A DNA stretch of 64,000 bases from CAVRUF01 sp963716005 (GCA_963716005.1 OY970285.1:434001-498000); one strand, 5' to 3'. Counted from the stretch's first letter, positions 9,401 to 17,468 are shown. A program made the numbers and translations. Notes: a model not told the origin generated them from the sequence alone.

Positions 9401-9587
9401 GCTGCGAGGCGGAAAGGTCACGGTCGGAGCGCTCGTCCTCGGCTCCGACGAGCTGCGCGATCTGCGCAAGGCAGCGGAAATCGCGGTGTACTCATCCGCG
9501 AAGAAAGAGGTGTCCCAGAGGGGCGACGGTTTACCTGCCGCCGTCGCGCTGGTCGATGCTATCCTCGATGTTCGGTTGGCCGCATAA
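6426..9587 (+). CDS. mfd: Transcription-repair coupling factor Mfd
   Basis: ATP-driven translocase that removes stalled RNA polymerase and recruits UvrA. About 1053 residues. In order: UvrB-like module, the CarD-like RNA polymerase-interacting domain (GDYVVHEDHGVGRLLGFETK, ~res 400-460), helicase motor with Walker A GDVGFGKTEVA, DEEQ box VLDEEQRFG, TATPIPRTL and QIRGRVGRS, and a C-terminal TRCF domain. ATG 6426 is preferred over TTG 6390, which would put the inverted repeat inside the gene. A rare TTA codon is at 9531-9533. It is slightly shorter than E. coli Mfd, as in other actinobacteria. Confidence 0.96.
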   Translation: MVQPVLHVLAQELAESERLRAFVERPASARVSEPLLPLVLAATWIAREGPLVCLFADDSTARDAAEAAGWFLGDENVGLLASRGVRRETELEPPAHLVGERFRALDVHAARGLVCASALGFADGLPPSESRPEPIRLAAGDEPGVEDLAEQLVVAGYARVERVEERGQIAVRGGIVDIFPSTGREPVRVEFFGDEIESLRAFSVFTQRALHPLDEALIQPAAEQRLDADPEDELVAPLPAVDFVWQHSDVRELWREELGGEIPLPAVVELDQLPHGQQHTFEAQRPAIAARGLAEAERDLGAFVKAGHRVIVTFAHRGEALRTKGLLRKVEAEQLEPEEALPRDGALRFAVSPARRGFVSRELGIVLLPDTQVFRKRPPRQDARVGKALQSFADLRSGDYVVHEDHGVGRLLGFETKTVAGVTRDYLFLEFKGDDRLYVPHEQIGRVSRYVGADGASPALSKLGGKAWQLVKSRALAGARELAGELIALYATRQQAPGMAYDVDGDLVEQLEATFPYVETPDQRRAIESVKEDLETPRPMDRLVCGDVGFGKTEVAVRAAFAVVAGGKQALVLAPTTILAQQHWNTFRERLRDLPVTVEMVSRFRRPADVKRILADYSAGKVDILIGTHRVLSRDVSAKDLGLVVLDEEQRFGVAQKELLRQLRLEVDVLALTATPIPRTLHMSLAGLRDISVIETAPEGRRPIRTHVGEYDEELIQVALEREAARGGQAFYLHNRVESIDEAAEKLQQLCPKLRFLVVHGQLAERQLEERMLAFLAGDADVLVSTTIIESGLDIPQANTLVVERADALGLAQLYQIRGRVGRSDVPAHAYLFYPDGEELTAEARARLAALADHTELGAGFQIAMRDLEIRGAGNLLGAEQSGHVAAVGFELYIELLAEAVAELAGTRRPVARPIRVEAQVDAFVPAEYVAAEAQKIDLHRRVALAETEDELRELHAAIEDRYGPAPEPVENLFSIQEAKLKLARLGADYLVLRGGKVTVGALVLGSDELRDLRKAAEIAVYSSAKKEVSQRGDGLPAAVALVDAILDVRLAA

Positions 9588-9607
9588 CGCGGCCCTTTCT
9601 TCCCAAA

Positions 9608-10618
9608 ATGCCTCTTCGAGCCACCTCCGCCCTCATCCTCGTGTGCATGCTCGCGCTCGTCGCGACCGCGTGCGGCGGCGGCGATTCTCAGTCTGTCCCG
9701 GACGACGCAATCGCGACGGTCGACGGCCAGTCGATCGAGAAGTCCGAGTTCGACGCGCTGCTCAAGCGCGCGGAGGCGAGCTTCAAGGCGCGCGGCCAGG
9801 AATTCCCGAAGACCGGCACCGCCGAGTACGACGACCTGCGCAAGCGCGCGGTCGAGTTCCTCGTCCAGCAGAAGCAGTTCGCGCTCGCCGCCGCTGCTGC
9901 CGAAATCAAGGTTTCCGACGAGGACGTCGAGGAGCGGCTCGCCCAGATCAAGAAGGACAACTTCGAGGACGACGAGAAGAAGTTCGAGAAGGCGCTCGCC
10001 GACGAGGGTCTCACGCTCGAGGAGGCGCAGACCGCCTTCCACGACCAGATCCTCCAGGAGCGGCTCTACGAGTCCGTCACGAAGGAACTGAAGCCGACCG
10101 ACGAGGAGATCGAGGCTTACTACGAGGAGAACAAGGACCGGTTCTCGCAGCCCGAGAGCCGCAACGTCCGGCACATCCTCGTGAAGAACGAGGCGAAGGC
10201 GGACGAGATCTACCAGATGCTCGAGGACGGCGATGACTTCGCGAAGCTCGCGAAGGAGTACTCCACGGACAAGGGCACTGCGAAGCAGGGCGGCAAGCTC
10301 CCGATCACCAAGGGCAGCACCGTCGCGCCGTTCGACAAGGCCGCGTTCGCTCTCGAGACCGGCGAGTACACCAAGCCGGTGAAGACCGAGTTCGGCTGGC
10401 ACCTCATTTACGCGATGGACGACGTGAAGCCCGAGACGACCACGCCGATCGCCGACATCAAGGATTCCATCGAGCAGCAGCTCGCCCAGGAGCAGCAGCA
10501 GACGGCGATCAACGCCTGGCTCGAGACGCTGAAGAAGGACTTCCCGGTCGTGTACGCGGCAGGCTTCGAGCCGCCGGCGGCCACCACGTCGGGCGAGAGC
10601 ACTACCACCACCGGGTAA
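9608..10618 (+). CDS. SurA/PrsA-like peptidyl-prolyl isomerase lipoprotein
   Basis: A 336-residue exported foldase. The signal peptide ends in a lipobox-like ALVATACGGG (Cys about residue 21). A SurA_N-like helical region opens with AIATVDGQSIEKSEFDALL. The parvulin domain (residues ~180-280) has the signatures VRHILVKNEAKADEIY and GWHLIYAMDD. A Thr/Ser-rich tail ends the protein. Short gaps to mfd (20 bp) and mazG (0 bp) suggest one transcript. The PrsA/SurA distinction cannot be made from sequence alone. Confidence 0.88.
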   Translation: MPLRATSALILVCMLALVATACGGGDSQSVPDDAIATVDGQSIEKSEFDALLKRAEASFKARGQEFPKTGTAEYDDLRKRAVEFLVQQKQFALAAAAAEIKVSDEDVEERLAQIKKDNFEDDEKKFEKALADEGLTLEEAQTAFHDQILQERLYESVTKELKPTDEEIEAYYEENKDRFSQPESRNVRHILVKNEAKADEIYQMLEDGDDFAKLAKEYSTDKGTAKQGGKLPITKGSTVAPFDKAAFALETGEYTKPVKTEFGWHLIYAMDDVKPETTTPIADIKDSIEQQLAQEQQQTAINAWLETLKKDFPVVYAAGFEPPAATTSGESTTTTG

Positions 10619-11428
10619 GTGCCCGACGCGGACGCCCTGGCCCGCGCGCTCGTCGATCTCCAAGTCCTAGCCGAGCGGCTCCGCCGCGATTGCCCCTGGG
10701 ATCGCGAGCAGACCGAGGCCACGATCGTCCCGCACACGGTCGAGGAGGCCTACGAGGTCGCCGACGCAGCGCTGGCCGGCGACGACGCGAAGCTCCTCGA
10801 CGAGCTCGGCGACCTGCTCTTCCAGACCGTCTTTCTCGCCCTTCTCCTCGAGGAGCGCGGCGCGGGCGACCTGACCGCCGTCGCGGAGGGGATCCACGAG
10901 AAGCTCGTCCGGCGGCATCCGCACGTCTTCGGCCCGGTCGACGAGATCGACACGCCCGGTGCCGTGAAGGCGCAGTGGGAGGAACTGAAGACGACGCAGG
11001 AGGGCCGCGAGGGAATCTTCCACGACGTCCCGCAGACGCTGCCCGCGCTGCTCCTGGCGAAGAAGATCCAGCGCCGCGCCGCCTCGGCCGGGTTCGAATA
11101 TCCGGACGCGGCCGGTGCGTTCGACGACCTCGCGGACGAGATCGAGGAGCTGCGCCGCGAGCTGCCCGAGGACGATCCGCGGCCGGAGACTGAGGCCGAC
11201 CCGCGCCACGTCGGCGAGGTCGGCGACGTGCTCTTCGCGTCGGTCAACGTCGCGCGCCGGCTGAACGTCGATCCCGAGCTGGCGCTGCGCGCGGCCGCGG
11301 CGCGCTTCCAGGCTCGTGTAGAAACCGCCGAGACGCTTGCTGCAGCGGAGGGACTTACATTCACCGAGCTGCCGCTCGCAGAGCAGGACCGCTTCTACGA
11401 CCTGGCCAAGGAGAAGGAGAACGAATGA
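10619..11428 (+). CDS. mazG: Nucleoside triphosphate pyrophosphohydrolase MazG
   Basis: Hydrolyses non-canonical or excess NTPs to NMPs. 269 residues with two MazG domains: the first carries CPWDREQTEATIVPHTVEEA and the metal-binding ELGDLLFQTVF, the second EVGDVLFASVN with EExxD-type acidic residues. GTG 10619 directly follows the preceding stop; the true start could be a few codons later, but the CPWD motif at about residue 24 fits. The end overlaps the enolase start by 4 bp (ATGA). The mazG-eno pair is common in actinobacteria. Confidence 0.92.
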   Translation: MPDADALARALVDLQVLAERLRRDCPWDREQTEATIVPHTVEEAYEVADAALAGDDAKLLDELGDLLFQTVFLALLLEERGAGDLTAVAEGIHEKLVRRHPHVFGPVDEIDTPGAVKAQWEELKTTQEGREGIFHDVPQTLPALLLAKKIQRRAASAGFEYPDAAGAFDDLADEIEELRRELPEDDPRPETEADPRHVGEVGDVLFASVNVARRLNVDPELALRAAAARFQARVETAETLAAAEGLTFTELPLAEQDRFYDLAKEKENE

Positions 11429-12702
11429 GCGCGATCGCATCCGTCCACGCCCGCCAGATCCTCGACTCGCGCGGGAACCCGACGGTTGAGGTCGACGTCG
11501 TACTCGACTCGGGCGCCCTCGGCCGTGCGGCCGTGCCGTCCGGTGCGTCCACGGGTGCGCACGAGGCGGTCGAGCTGCGCGACGGCGGGCCCGAGTACGG
11601 CGGCAAGGGGGTCAAGACCGCCGTTGCGAACGCGAACGGCGAGATCGCCGCTGCGCTCGCCGGGCTCGACCCGTCCGACCAGCGCGCGCTCGACGAGACG
11701 CTCATCGCGCTCGACGGAACGCCGAACAAGGGCCGGCTCGGCGCGAACGCGATCCTCGGCTGCTCGCTCGCCGCGGCGCGGGCGGGCGCGGCGGACGCCG
11801 GCGTGTCGCTCTTCCGCTGGCTCGGCGGGGAGGAGGCGACGACGCTCCCGGTGCCGATGATGAACGTCGTCAACGGCGGCATGCACGCGGAGAACTCGAT
11901 CGACCTCCAGGAGTTCATGATCGTTCCGGCCGGCGCCGAGACGTTCGCCGAATGCCTCCGACTGGGCGACGAGGTCTTCCACACGCTCAAGGCGCTCCTC
12001 CACGAGCGCGGGCTCGCCACCGCGGTGGGCGACGAGGGCGGCTTCGCTCCGGACCTTCCGTCGAGCGAGGCCGCGATCGAGGCGATCCTCGAGGCCGTCG
12101 ACCGCGCCGGCCATGCCGGAAAGGTCGTGATCGCGCTCGACCCGGCCGCGACCGAGGTGTGGGAGGACGGCCGCTACAAGCTCCCCGGCGAGGGCAAGGA
12201 GCTCTCGGGCGACGGGATGATCGACTTCTGGGCCTCGCTCTGCGAGCGCTATCCGATCGTGTCGGTCGAAGATCCGTTGGCCGAAGACGAGTGGGACGGC
12301 TGGCGCTCGCTGACCGAGCGGCTCGGCGATCGCGTGCAGCTCGTCGGCGACGACCTATTCGTGACCAATCTCGATCGCCTCCAGCGGGGCGTCGACGGCG
12401 GCGTCGCGAACGCGATCCTCCTCAAGGTGAATCAGATCGGCACGCTCACCGAGACGCTCGACGCGATCGCACTCGCCCGCTCGGCCGGATACGCCACGGT
12501 CATGTCGCACCGCTCCGGAGAGACCGAGGACACGTTCATCGCCGACCTGGCCGTCGCGACCGGGGCCGGGCAGATCAAGACAGGCGCTCCGTCGAGAAGC
12601 GACCGCGTGGCCAAGTACAACCAGCTCCTCCGGATCGAGGAGGAGCTCGGCGAGCGCGCCGTGTTCCCCGGCTGGGCCGCGTTTCCTCGCACGACCTCCT
12701 AG
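11425..12702 (+). CDS. eno: Enolase
   Basis: Converts 2-phosphoglycerate to phosphoenolpyruvate. 425 residues. Motifs: ARQILDSRGNPTVEV at the N-terminus, SGASTGAHEAVELRDG, GDEGGFAPDL, the metal ligands in ALDPAATE, IVSVEDPLAEDEW and QLVGDDLFVTN, the catalytic Lys in LKVNQIGTL, and MSHRSGETEDTFIADLAV. It is coupled to mazG through ATGA and followed 12 bp later by pyk, giving adjacent glycolytic steps. Confidence 0.98.
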   Translation: MSAIASVHARQILDSRGNPTVEVDVVLDSGALGRAAVPSGASTGAHEAVELRDGGPEYGGKGVKTAVANANGEIAAALAGLDPSDQRALDETLIALDGTPNKGRLGANAILGCSLAAARAGAADAGVSLFRWLGGEEATTLPVPMMNVVNGGMHAENSIDLQEFMIVPAGAETFAECLRLGDEVFHTLKALLHERGLATAVGDEGGFAPDLPSSEAAIEAILEAVDRAGHAGKVVIALDPAATEVWEDGRYKLPGEGKELSGDGMIDFWASLCERYPIVSVEDPLAEDEWDGWRSLTERLGDRVQLVGDDLFVTNLDRLQRGVDGGVANAILLKVNQIGTLTETLDAIALARSAGYATVMSHRSGETEDTFIADLAVATGAGQIKTGAPSRSDRVAKYNQLLRIEEELGERAVFPGWAAFPRTTS

Positions 12703-12714
12703 GTCGCGGCTACG

Positions 12715-14148
12715 GTGACGCCCGTGGCAGCGCGTAGCCGCACCCGGCGAACGAAGATCGTCTGCACGATCGGCCCGGCCACCTCCTCGCAGGAGGCGGT
12801 CGACAAGCTGGTCGAGGCGGGGATGGACGGCGCACGGCTCAACTTCTCGCACGGCGCGCATGAGGAGCACGCGGAACGGTGCGCGCTCGTCCGTGAGAGC
12901 CAGCGGCAGGCGCAGCGGCCGCTCGCGCTGATCGCCGACCTCCAGGGCCCGAAGCTCCGGCTCGGCCGGCTCGAGGCGGCCCGCACGCTCGTGACCGGCG
13001 ACGAGGTGGTGCTCGTCGCGGAGGAGGACGGCGACGAGACGCATCTTCCGGTCAGCCCGGGCGTCCTTCCGAGCGTGCTCCAGGCCGGCCACCACGTGCT
13101 CATCGACGACGGGCTCGTGCGCCTGCGCGTCGACGCGGTGGAGGCTGGCAAGGTGCGCGCGACTGTGCTCGCCGGCGGGGTCGTCTCCACGGGGAAGGGC
13201 GTGAATGCTCCAGGCGTTCCGCTGCCGATTCCCTCGGTGACCGACAAGGACAAGAAGGATCTCGCCTTCGCCTTGACACTCGACGTGGACTACGTCGCGC
13301 TCTCGTTCGTGCGCTCGGCCAACGATGTCCGCCACCTGCGCGAGCTGCTCCACGAGGCGGGCTCGGACGCGCAGATCATCGCGAAGATCGAGAAGGCCGA
13401 GGCGCTCGACGACCTCGCCGGGATCCTCCGCCTCGCCGACTCGGTCATGGTCGCCCGCGGCGACCTCGGCGTCGAGATCGGCCCGGCCGAGGTGCCGCTC
13501 GTCCAGAAGCGGATCCTGCTCGCCGCGCTCGAGCGCGGAAAGCCCGCGATTACGGCGACGCAGATGCTCGAGTCGATGATCGGCCACGCCGAGCCGACGC
13601 GGGCCGAGGCCAGCGACGTCGCGAACGCGATCCTCGACGGCACGTCGGCCGTGATGCTCTCCGGCGAGACGGCGGTGGGCCAGTTCCCGACCGAGAGCGT
13701 GCAGACGATGGACAAGATCGCGCGCGCGGTCGAGCCGAGCCTCGGCTACCGGCACGAGCTCGAGCGCAGCCCGGACGAGCCGTACTCGTCGGTCGGCGAG
13801 GCCATGTCGAACGCGGCCTGCGACATCGCCGAGGCGCTCGACGCGGCGGCGCTCCTCGTCCCCACGTACTCGGGCCGCACCGCCTCGGCCGTGGCGCGTC
13901 ATCGCCCGCGCCGCCCGGTCGTGGCCGTGACGCACAAGCGCCACGCCGCGCAGCAACTCGCGCTGGAGTGGGGGATCGTCCCGGCCGTCATCGAGGAGTG
14001 CCGCGACGTCCAGGAGCTCTGGGCCCGCACGGTCGAGGCCTCGCGTGCCCTCGGGATCGTCGAGGCGGGCGACCGCGTGGTCATCACCGCGGGCACCGCC
14101 GTGAACATGCCCGGCACGACGAACCTGATCAAGGTCGAGACGGCGTAG
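12715..14148 (+). CDS. pyk: Pyruvate kinase
   Basis: Transfers phosphate from PEP to ADP. 477 residues. Motifs: KIVCTIGPATSS, GARLNFSHGAHEEH, LQGPKLRLG, the catalytic signature IIAKIEKAEALDDL, MVARGDLGVEIG and MLESMIGHAEPTRAEASDVA. The start is GTG 12715; GTG 12724 is an alternative 3 codons on. The C-terminal domain (AALLVPTYSGRTASAVARHR) is complete. Repeat copy B lies in the gap after its stop, oriented towards it. Confidence 0.97.
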   Translation: MTPVAARSRTRRTKIVCTIGPATSSQEAVDKLVEAGMDGARLNFSHGAHEEHAERCALVRESQRQAQRPLALIADLQGPKLRLGRLEAARTLVTGDEVVLVAEEDGDETHLPVSPGVLPSVLQAGHHVLIDDGLVRLRVDAVEAGKVRATVLAGGVVSTGKGVNAPGVPLPIPSVTDKDKKDLAFALTLDVDYVALSFVRSANDVRHLRELLHEAGSDAQIIAKIEKAEALDDLAGILRLADSVMVARGDLGVEIGPAEVPLVQKRILLAALERGKPAITATQMLESMIGHAEPTRAEASDVANAILDGTSAVMLSGETAVGQFPTESVQTMDKIARAVEPSLGYRHELERSPDEPYSSVGEAMSNAACDIAEALDAAALLVPTYSGRTASAVARHRPRRPVVAVTHKRHAAQQLALEWGIVPAVIEECRDVQELWARTVEASRALGIVEAGDRVVITAGTAVNMPGTTNLIKVETA

Positions 14149-14189
14149 TCCGCCTGCCGCCGGGTTAATGCACTCACCCGTGACTCGTT

Positions 14190-14255
14190 CCCCGGGGACC
14201 CCCTGGAGCACCCCTCACGGTCCAGCGTATCGCCGAAACTCATACGCGTGGGAAA
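14190..14255 (-). repeat. Intergenic repeat element, copy B
   Basis: Read on the minus strand it contains ACGCGTATGAGTTTCGGCGA, then TACGCTGGACCG, AGGGGTGCTC and a G/C-run hairpin GGGGGTCCCCGGGG. This aligns over ~65 bases with copies A and C. It points toward the 3' end of pyk, so any transcript would be antisense to pyk rather than reading a gene. Confidence 0.65.
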
Positions 14256-14309
14256 CCGAAGCGCGCCGAAATCGCGACGAATCGTCCACAGGATTGCGCC
14301 GCCCGGCAC

Positions 14310-14654
14310 TTGCGCTGCGAGGGAGGAGCCCGCGCCGGGCTTGCGAACCCTGACGGTCCGTGTCCGCGCCGTCGTCGTCCATCCCGCTCGTCGCTCGCCC
14401 TCCGCTGGCTCGGCATCGTCGTGCTCGCTGCTGTTGCATTCGCGTACGTCCATCCGCTGCGCGCCTACTTCGATGCGCGCGGCGAGGTCGCCTCGCGCCG
14501 CGCCGACGTGGCCGCGCTGGAGCGCAAGCACACCGAGCTCGAGGCGCGGATCAAGGTCGCCCGCACGAACGCGTTCGTCGAGCGCGAGGCGCGCAAGCTC
14601 GGCCTCGTCCGGCCGGGCGAAAGGCTCTTCATCGTGGACGGCGAGGGCAACTGA
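14310..14654 (+). CDS. FtsB/DivIC-type septum formation initiator
   Basis: A bitopic divisome protein that links FtsQ and FtsL. The basic N-terminus is followed by one membrane helix (LALRWLGIVVLAAVAFAYV) and a coiled coil (DVAALERKHTELEARIKV), ending with the family's EREARKLGLVRPGER motif. 114 residues from TTG 14310; I found no better in-frame start upstream of the helix, so the N-terminus is uncertain. The eno-pyk/ftsB/DUF501 neighbourhood is typical of actinobacteria and supports the call. Confidence 0.82.
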   Translation: MRCEGGARAGLANPDGPCPRRRRPSRSSLALRWLGIVVLAAVAFAYVHPLRAYFDARGEVASRRADVAALERKHTELEARIKVARTNAFVEREARKLGLVRPGERLFIVDGEGN

Positions 14655-14696
14655 GCACCCGCGAAGGCGCGCTCGGGGCACGGATACGATGATCAG

Positions 14697-15158
14697 GTGG
14701 ATGACCTCCGAGTCGTTTCCCGGCAGCTTGGCCGTCCTGCGCGCCCGTTTCGCCGCGTCGCGGTTCGCTGTCCGTACGGGTTCCCGGCCGTCACCGAGCA
14801 GCCGCCCTACACCGATGCCGGAGAGCCCTTCCCGACGACGTACTACCTGACCTGCCCCTGGCTCGTCGCCGCGATCGCGCGGGTCGAGGCCGAGGGCGGA
14901 GTCGAGCGCTGGAGCCGCGCGGCCGAGGAGGACCCCGCCCTGCACGCGAGCCTCGAGCGCGCGGACGCGGAGCAGCGGGAGATCCGGCCGGAGTTCGACC
15001 TGGGGATCGGCGGCACGCGTCATCCGCAGGCGTTGAAGTGCCTCCACGCCCACGCGGCGTTCGCCCTCGCGCGCCCGGGCTACGAGCTCGGCGAGCGGAT
15101 CGTCGAGGACGCCGGCGAGCGCTGGTGCCCGGACGCGCGCTGCGAGGAGCTCGAGTGA
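14697..15158 (+). CDS. DUF501 domain protein
   Basis: A 153-residue conserved actinobacterial protein of unknown role, always near ftsB and ppx/eno. Recognisable by RCPYGFPAVTEQPPY, PTTYYLTCPWLV near the N-terminus and GGTRHPQALKCLHAHAAFAL in the middle. Conserved Cys and His residues (CPYG, CPW, CLHAHAA, WCPDARC) could bind metal. Start GTG 14697. The end overlaps the next gene by 4 bp (GTGA). Confidence 0.88.
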   Translation: MDDLRVVSRQLGRPARPFRRVAVRCPYGFPAVTEQPPYTDAGEPFPTTYYLTCPWLVAAIARVEAEGGVERWSRAAEEDPALHASLERADAEQREIRPEFDLGIGGTRHPQALKCLHAHAAFALARPGYELGERIVEDAGERWCPDARCEELE

Positions 15159-15469
15159 CGCTCGCGGTCGCGCGGCACCAGTGGGAGGAGGGCGCGCGGC
15201 GGCTCGAGGCGACCGACCGTGACTCGCGCCGCTACCGGCAGCTCCACGCGCTCGTCGACGCGGTGCTGGACGAGCTGCGCCGGCGGGTCGGGCAGACGTT
15301 CACGCTCGACCAGCTGGCCGACGCCTACACGGGATCCGAGGACTGGGTGCGCGACGTCGTCGTCGCGCGCACGCCGCCCAAGGCCGAGGCCGGACTGCGC
15401 GACACGGCGCTCGTCCAGGACGCGGCATTCGGCGCCTATGCGCGCGCCGCGCAGGACTACCGGCCGTGA
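15155..15469 (+). CDS. Conserved hypothetical protein downstream of DUF501
   Basis: 104 residues starting at GTG 15155 inside the DUF501 stop. It is soluble, Arg-rich and mostly helical, with no Cys and no membrane segment: HQWEEGARRLEATD, then DELRRRVGQTFTLDQLADAY and EDWVRDVVV. The middle recalls a small winged-helix or sigma-like helical bundle, but I do not recognise the family. It overlaps its neighbours on both sides by 4 bp, so it is part of a tight operon. Confidence 0.72.
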   Translation: MTLAVARHQWEEGARRLEATDRDSRRYRQLHALVDAVLDELRRRVGQTFTLDQLADAYTGSEDWVRDVVVARTPPKAEAGLRDTALVQDAAFGAYARAAQDYRP

Positions 15470-15714
15470 CCGAGCCGACACTTCGGCCCGAGCGCCGGGC
15501 GCGCCGCGACGAGAAGCGGGCGCGCCGTCGCCGCATCCTTCGCATCGTCCTTACACTGGTCGGCGCGGTGCTCCTGTTCGTGATCGGCTTGTCGCTCGGC
15601 CGCGCCGTCGAGGACGCGCCGAAGCCCGGAGGCGAGCAGACGGTCGTTCGGACCTTGACGCCCGGTACCCTTCCGCCGGTAACCCGCACCGTCACGGTCA
15701 CGACTACGCCGTAA
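15466..15714 (+). CDS. Small membrane-anchored protein with Thr-rich tail
   Basis: 82 residues from GTG 15466. A strongly basic N-terminus (RRARRDEKRARRRR), one membrane helix (~26-45), and an extracytoplasmic tail rich in Thr/Val/Pro (VVRTLTPGTLPPVTRTVTVT). No family is recognised. It is translationally coupled to the upstream gene and probably the last gene of the ftsB-DUF501 operon. Confidence 0.65.
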   Translation: MTEPTLRPERRARRDEKRARRRRILRIVLTLVGAVLLFVIGLSLGRAVEDAPKPGGEQTVVRTLTPGTLPPVTRTVTVTTTP

Positions 15715-15747
15715 CGGTCGGGGACGAGGCAGACCGTGGGGGGTTCG

Positions 15748-16314
15748 ATGAAAGACCAGGCAGCTAGAGGCTCGGGAAGCGACTGGCTCACGCTGGGCCA
15801 GGCGGCGACCTACCTCGGCGTCGCGCAGAGCACGATCCGCAAGTGGTCCGACGGCGGCAGGCTGCCCGCCTTCTACACCCCCGGCGGCCATCGGCGCTTC
15901 CGCCGCGGCGACCTGGACACGTTTCTCGGGAGCTCGCGCCCGGCGGCGCGGCGCCTCGTGCTCGTCGTCGACGACGACGCGGGCCTGCGCGAGCTCGTCC
16001 GTGTGAGCCTCGAGGCCGACGGTTGCTCCGTCCGCGAGGCCGCCAGCGCCGAGGAGGGGCTCGCGGCGCTCGCCGAGGAGCCGCCCGATCTCATCCTCCT
16101 GGACGTCGAGATGCCGCAGGTGGACGGCTGGGAGATGCTGCGCCTGGTGCGCGAGCGGCACGGCGTGGAGTCGATCCCGGTCGTCATGTACAGCGGCAAG
16201 GTGGAGGCCGGCTCGGTCTCGGAGGCCGAGGAGCGCGGCGCGCAGGCCTTCGTCGGCAAGCCGTTCGACCCCGAGCAGCTGCTCTCCTCGACCCGGCAGC
16301 TCCTCCGCAGCTGA
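15748..16314 (+). CDS. HTH-REC fusion: excisionase/BldC-type DNA binding plus response-regulator receiver
   Basis: 188 residues from ATG 15748, with a G-run ribosome binding site. Residues ~10-65 are a MerR/excisionase-type helix-turn-helix (LTLGQAATYLGVAQSTIRKW, GGHRRFRRGDLDTFL). Residues ~72-185 are a complete CheY-like receiver: acidic pair VVDDDAG, phospho-Asp in ILLDVEMPQVDG, Ser/Thr in VMYSGK and the conserved Lys in FVGKPFD. The domain order is the reverse of usual response regulators. No histidine kinase is adjacent, so it is an orphan. An alternative GTG start lies at 15736. Confidence 0.88.
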   Translation: MKDQAARGSGSDWLTLGQAATYLGVAQSTIRKWSDGGRLPAFYTPGGHRRFRRGDLDTFLGSSRPAARRLVLVVDDDAGLRELVRVSLEADGCSVREAASAEEGLAALAEEPPDLILLDVEMPQVDGWEMLRLVRERHGVESIPVVMYSGKVEAGSVSEAEERGAQAFVGKPFDPEQLLSSTRQLLRS

Positions 16315-16874
16315 CCGGTCTCGACCACGATCTCTTCGTCTGGGTCGTCGAGCATCGAGCCGGCCCGCTCGACCCCGTTTTCGTCGGGCTGAGCTGGATC
16401 GCCTACGCCGGGCTCGTGTGGATTGCTCTCGCGCCCGTCGTCGCGTGGCGCGTCGGCTATCCGATGCTCCGGGCGGTGCTGCTCGTCATTGCCTGCGTCT
16501 GGGCGGCCGATCTGGTCACGTCCCTCGTGAAGACGGCCGTCGGTCGGGAGCGGCCGTTCGTCAACATCGAAGAGGCCGATCCGCTGATGGGCGGAATCGT
16601 CGGGTCGTCGTTTCCCTCGGGACATGCGGCCACGAGCGCGGCCGGGGCGTTCGCGCTGGCGCTGATCGCCCCGCGGTGGGCACCGTGGTTCGCCGCGCTG
16701 GCGGCCGCGATCGCGTTCTCGCGCGTCTACGTCGGCGTGCACTACCCGCTGGACGTGCTGGTCGGCCTGGTGGTCGGCCTTGCCGTCGCGGGCGTCGTCC
16801 TCGGTGCGGTCAGGCTTCTTCGGCGGACTTCAGAAGACCCGCAACGATCAGAAGTACCGCCGAGACCAGGCTGA
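16311..16874 (+). CDS. PAP2-superfamily membrane phosphatase
   Basis: Integral membrane phosphatase of the type that dephosphorylates undecaprenyl pyrophosphate or phosphatidic acid. All three catalytic motifs are present: KTAVGRERP, SFPSGHA and SRVYVGVHYPLD. Five to six membrane segments. The start is uncertain: family-like sequence begins at LDHDLFVWVVEHR, but the only in-frame candidate before it is CTG 16311; the next, GTG 16416, would remove the first helix. It overlaps the preceding HTH-REC gene slightly and the convergent membrane gene by ~65 bp. Confidence 0.85.
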   Translation: MTGLDHDLFVWVVEHRAGPLDPVFVGLSWIAYAGLVWIALAPVVAWRVGYPMLRAVLLVIACVWAADLVTSLVKTAVGRERPFVNIEEADPLMGGIVGSSFPSGHAATSAAGAFALALIAPRWAPWFAALAAAIAFSRVYVGVHYPLDVLVGLVVGLAVAGVVLGAVRLLRRTSEDPQRSEVPPRPG

Positions 16875-17238
16875 TCCAGATGCCGACGCTGCGCCCGAAC
16901 TCCGCGTAGTCGTCGGGGATCGAGATGAGGCGGATGAGGACGACGGTCGTCCCGATCGCGCCGAGCACCGCGATGACCATTCCGAAGGGAAGCGTCGGCG
17001 GCAGCGACACGCCCGTGGCGCGAAGTGTCAGGAGCGCGAGCGTCGCGAGCCCGACGACGAGCACGAGCTTGCCGAGCACGCCCGCGTCCCAGCCGAGCGC
17101 CGAGACCTTGAGCCCGTCGATCGTCCCCGCGTACCAGCCCATGAACGTGCTGAGCGTGAAGATGAGCGCGGCCACCCAGGCGAGTCCCTCGCCGGGAGTC
17201 CAGAAACTCGCGTGCGGCCCGTGTCCTCGTTCGGTCAT
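16810..17238 (-). CDS. Four-helix membrane protein
   Basis: 142 residues from ATG 17238, which overlaps the stop of the upstream gene (ATGA). Four hydrophobic segments of a small integral membrane protein: LAWVAALIFTLSTFMGWYAG, GKLVLVVGLATLALLTL, GMVIAVLGAIGTTVVLIRL and WISLVSAVLLIVAGLL. No recognised family. It forms a two-gene minus-strand operon with the small membrane protein at 17235-17468. Confidence 0.72.
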   Translation of the reverse strand: MTERGHGPHASFWTPGEGLAWVAALIFTLSTFMGWYAGTIDGLKVSALGWDAGVLGKLVLVVGLATLALLTLRATGVSLPPTLPFGMVIAVLGAIGTTVVLIRLISIPDDYAEFGRSVGIWISLVSAVLLIVAGLLKSAEEA

Positions 17239-17468
17239 AGCCCGAAGAGCGCCTGAATCTGATCCCAGATCGTGAGGCTGAGGACGGCGGCGATGAACAC
17301 GAGCGTGAGCATCAGGGCGAGAAATCTGCGCCCGGAGCGCTTGCGCTCGAGATCGTGGTGGATCTTCGCGCGGCGCTTCGCCCGCTCCTTGACGACCGCC
17401 TTCTCGAGCCGGGTCGTCTGTTGAGGGAGCGTGCGTTCCCGTTGCTGACGAGGTGCTGGGGCCGCCAC
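17235..17468 (-). CDS. Small basic membrane-anchored protein
   Basis: About 77 residues from GTG 17468 (an ATG at 17546 would add 26 residues but would overlap the divergent phosphatase gene). A long basic helix (KAVVKERAKRRAKIHHDLER, then KRSGRR) is followed by one membrane span near the C-terminus (LALMLTLVFIAAVLSLTIW) and a short tail IQALFGL. This looks like a tail-anchored small protein; function unknown. Its stop overlaps the next gene's start, so the two are co-translated. Confidence 0.6.
   Translation of the reverse strand: MAAPAPRQQRERTLPQQTTRLEKAVVKERAKRRAKIHHDLERKRSGRRFLALMLTLVFIAAVLSLTIWDQIQALFGL

Noticed and set aside
7157..9607. Upstream extension of the SurA-like gene through mfd
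   Set aside because: The lipoprotein signal peptide begins at ATG 9608; the long upstream frame is a shadow of mfd.
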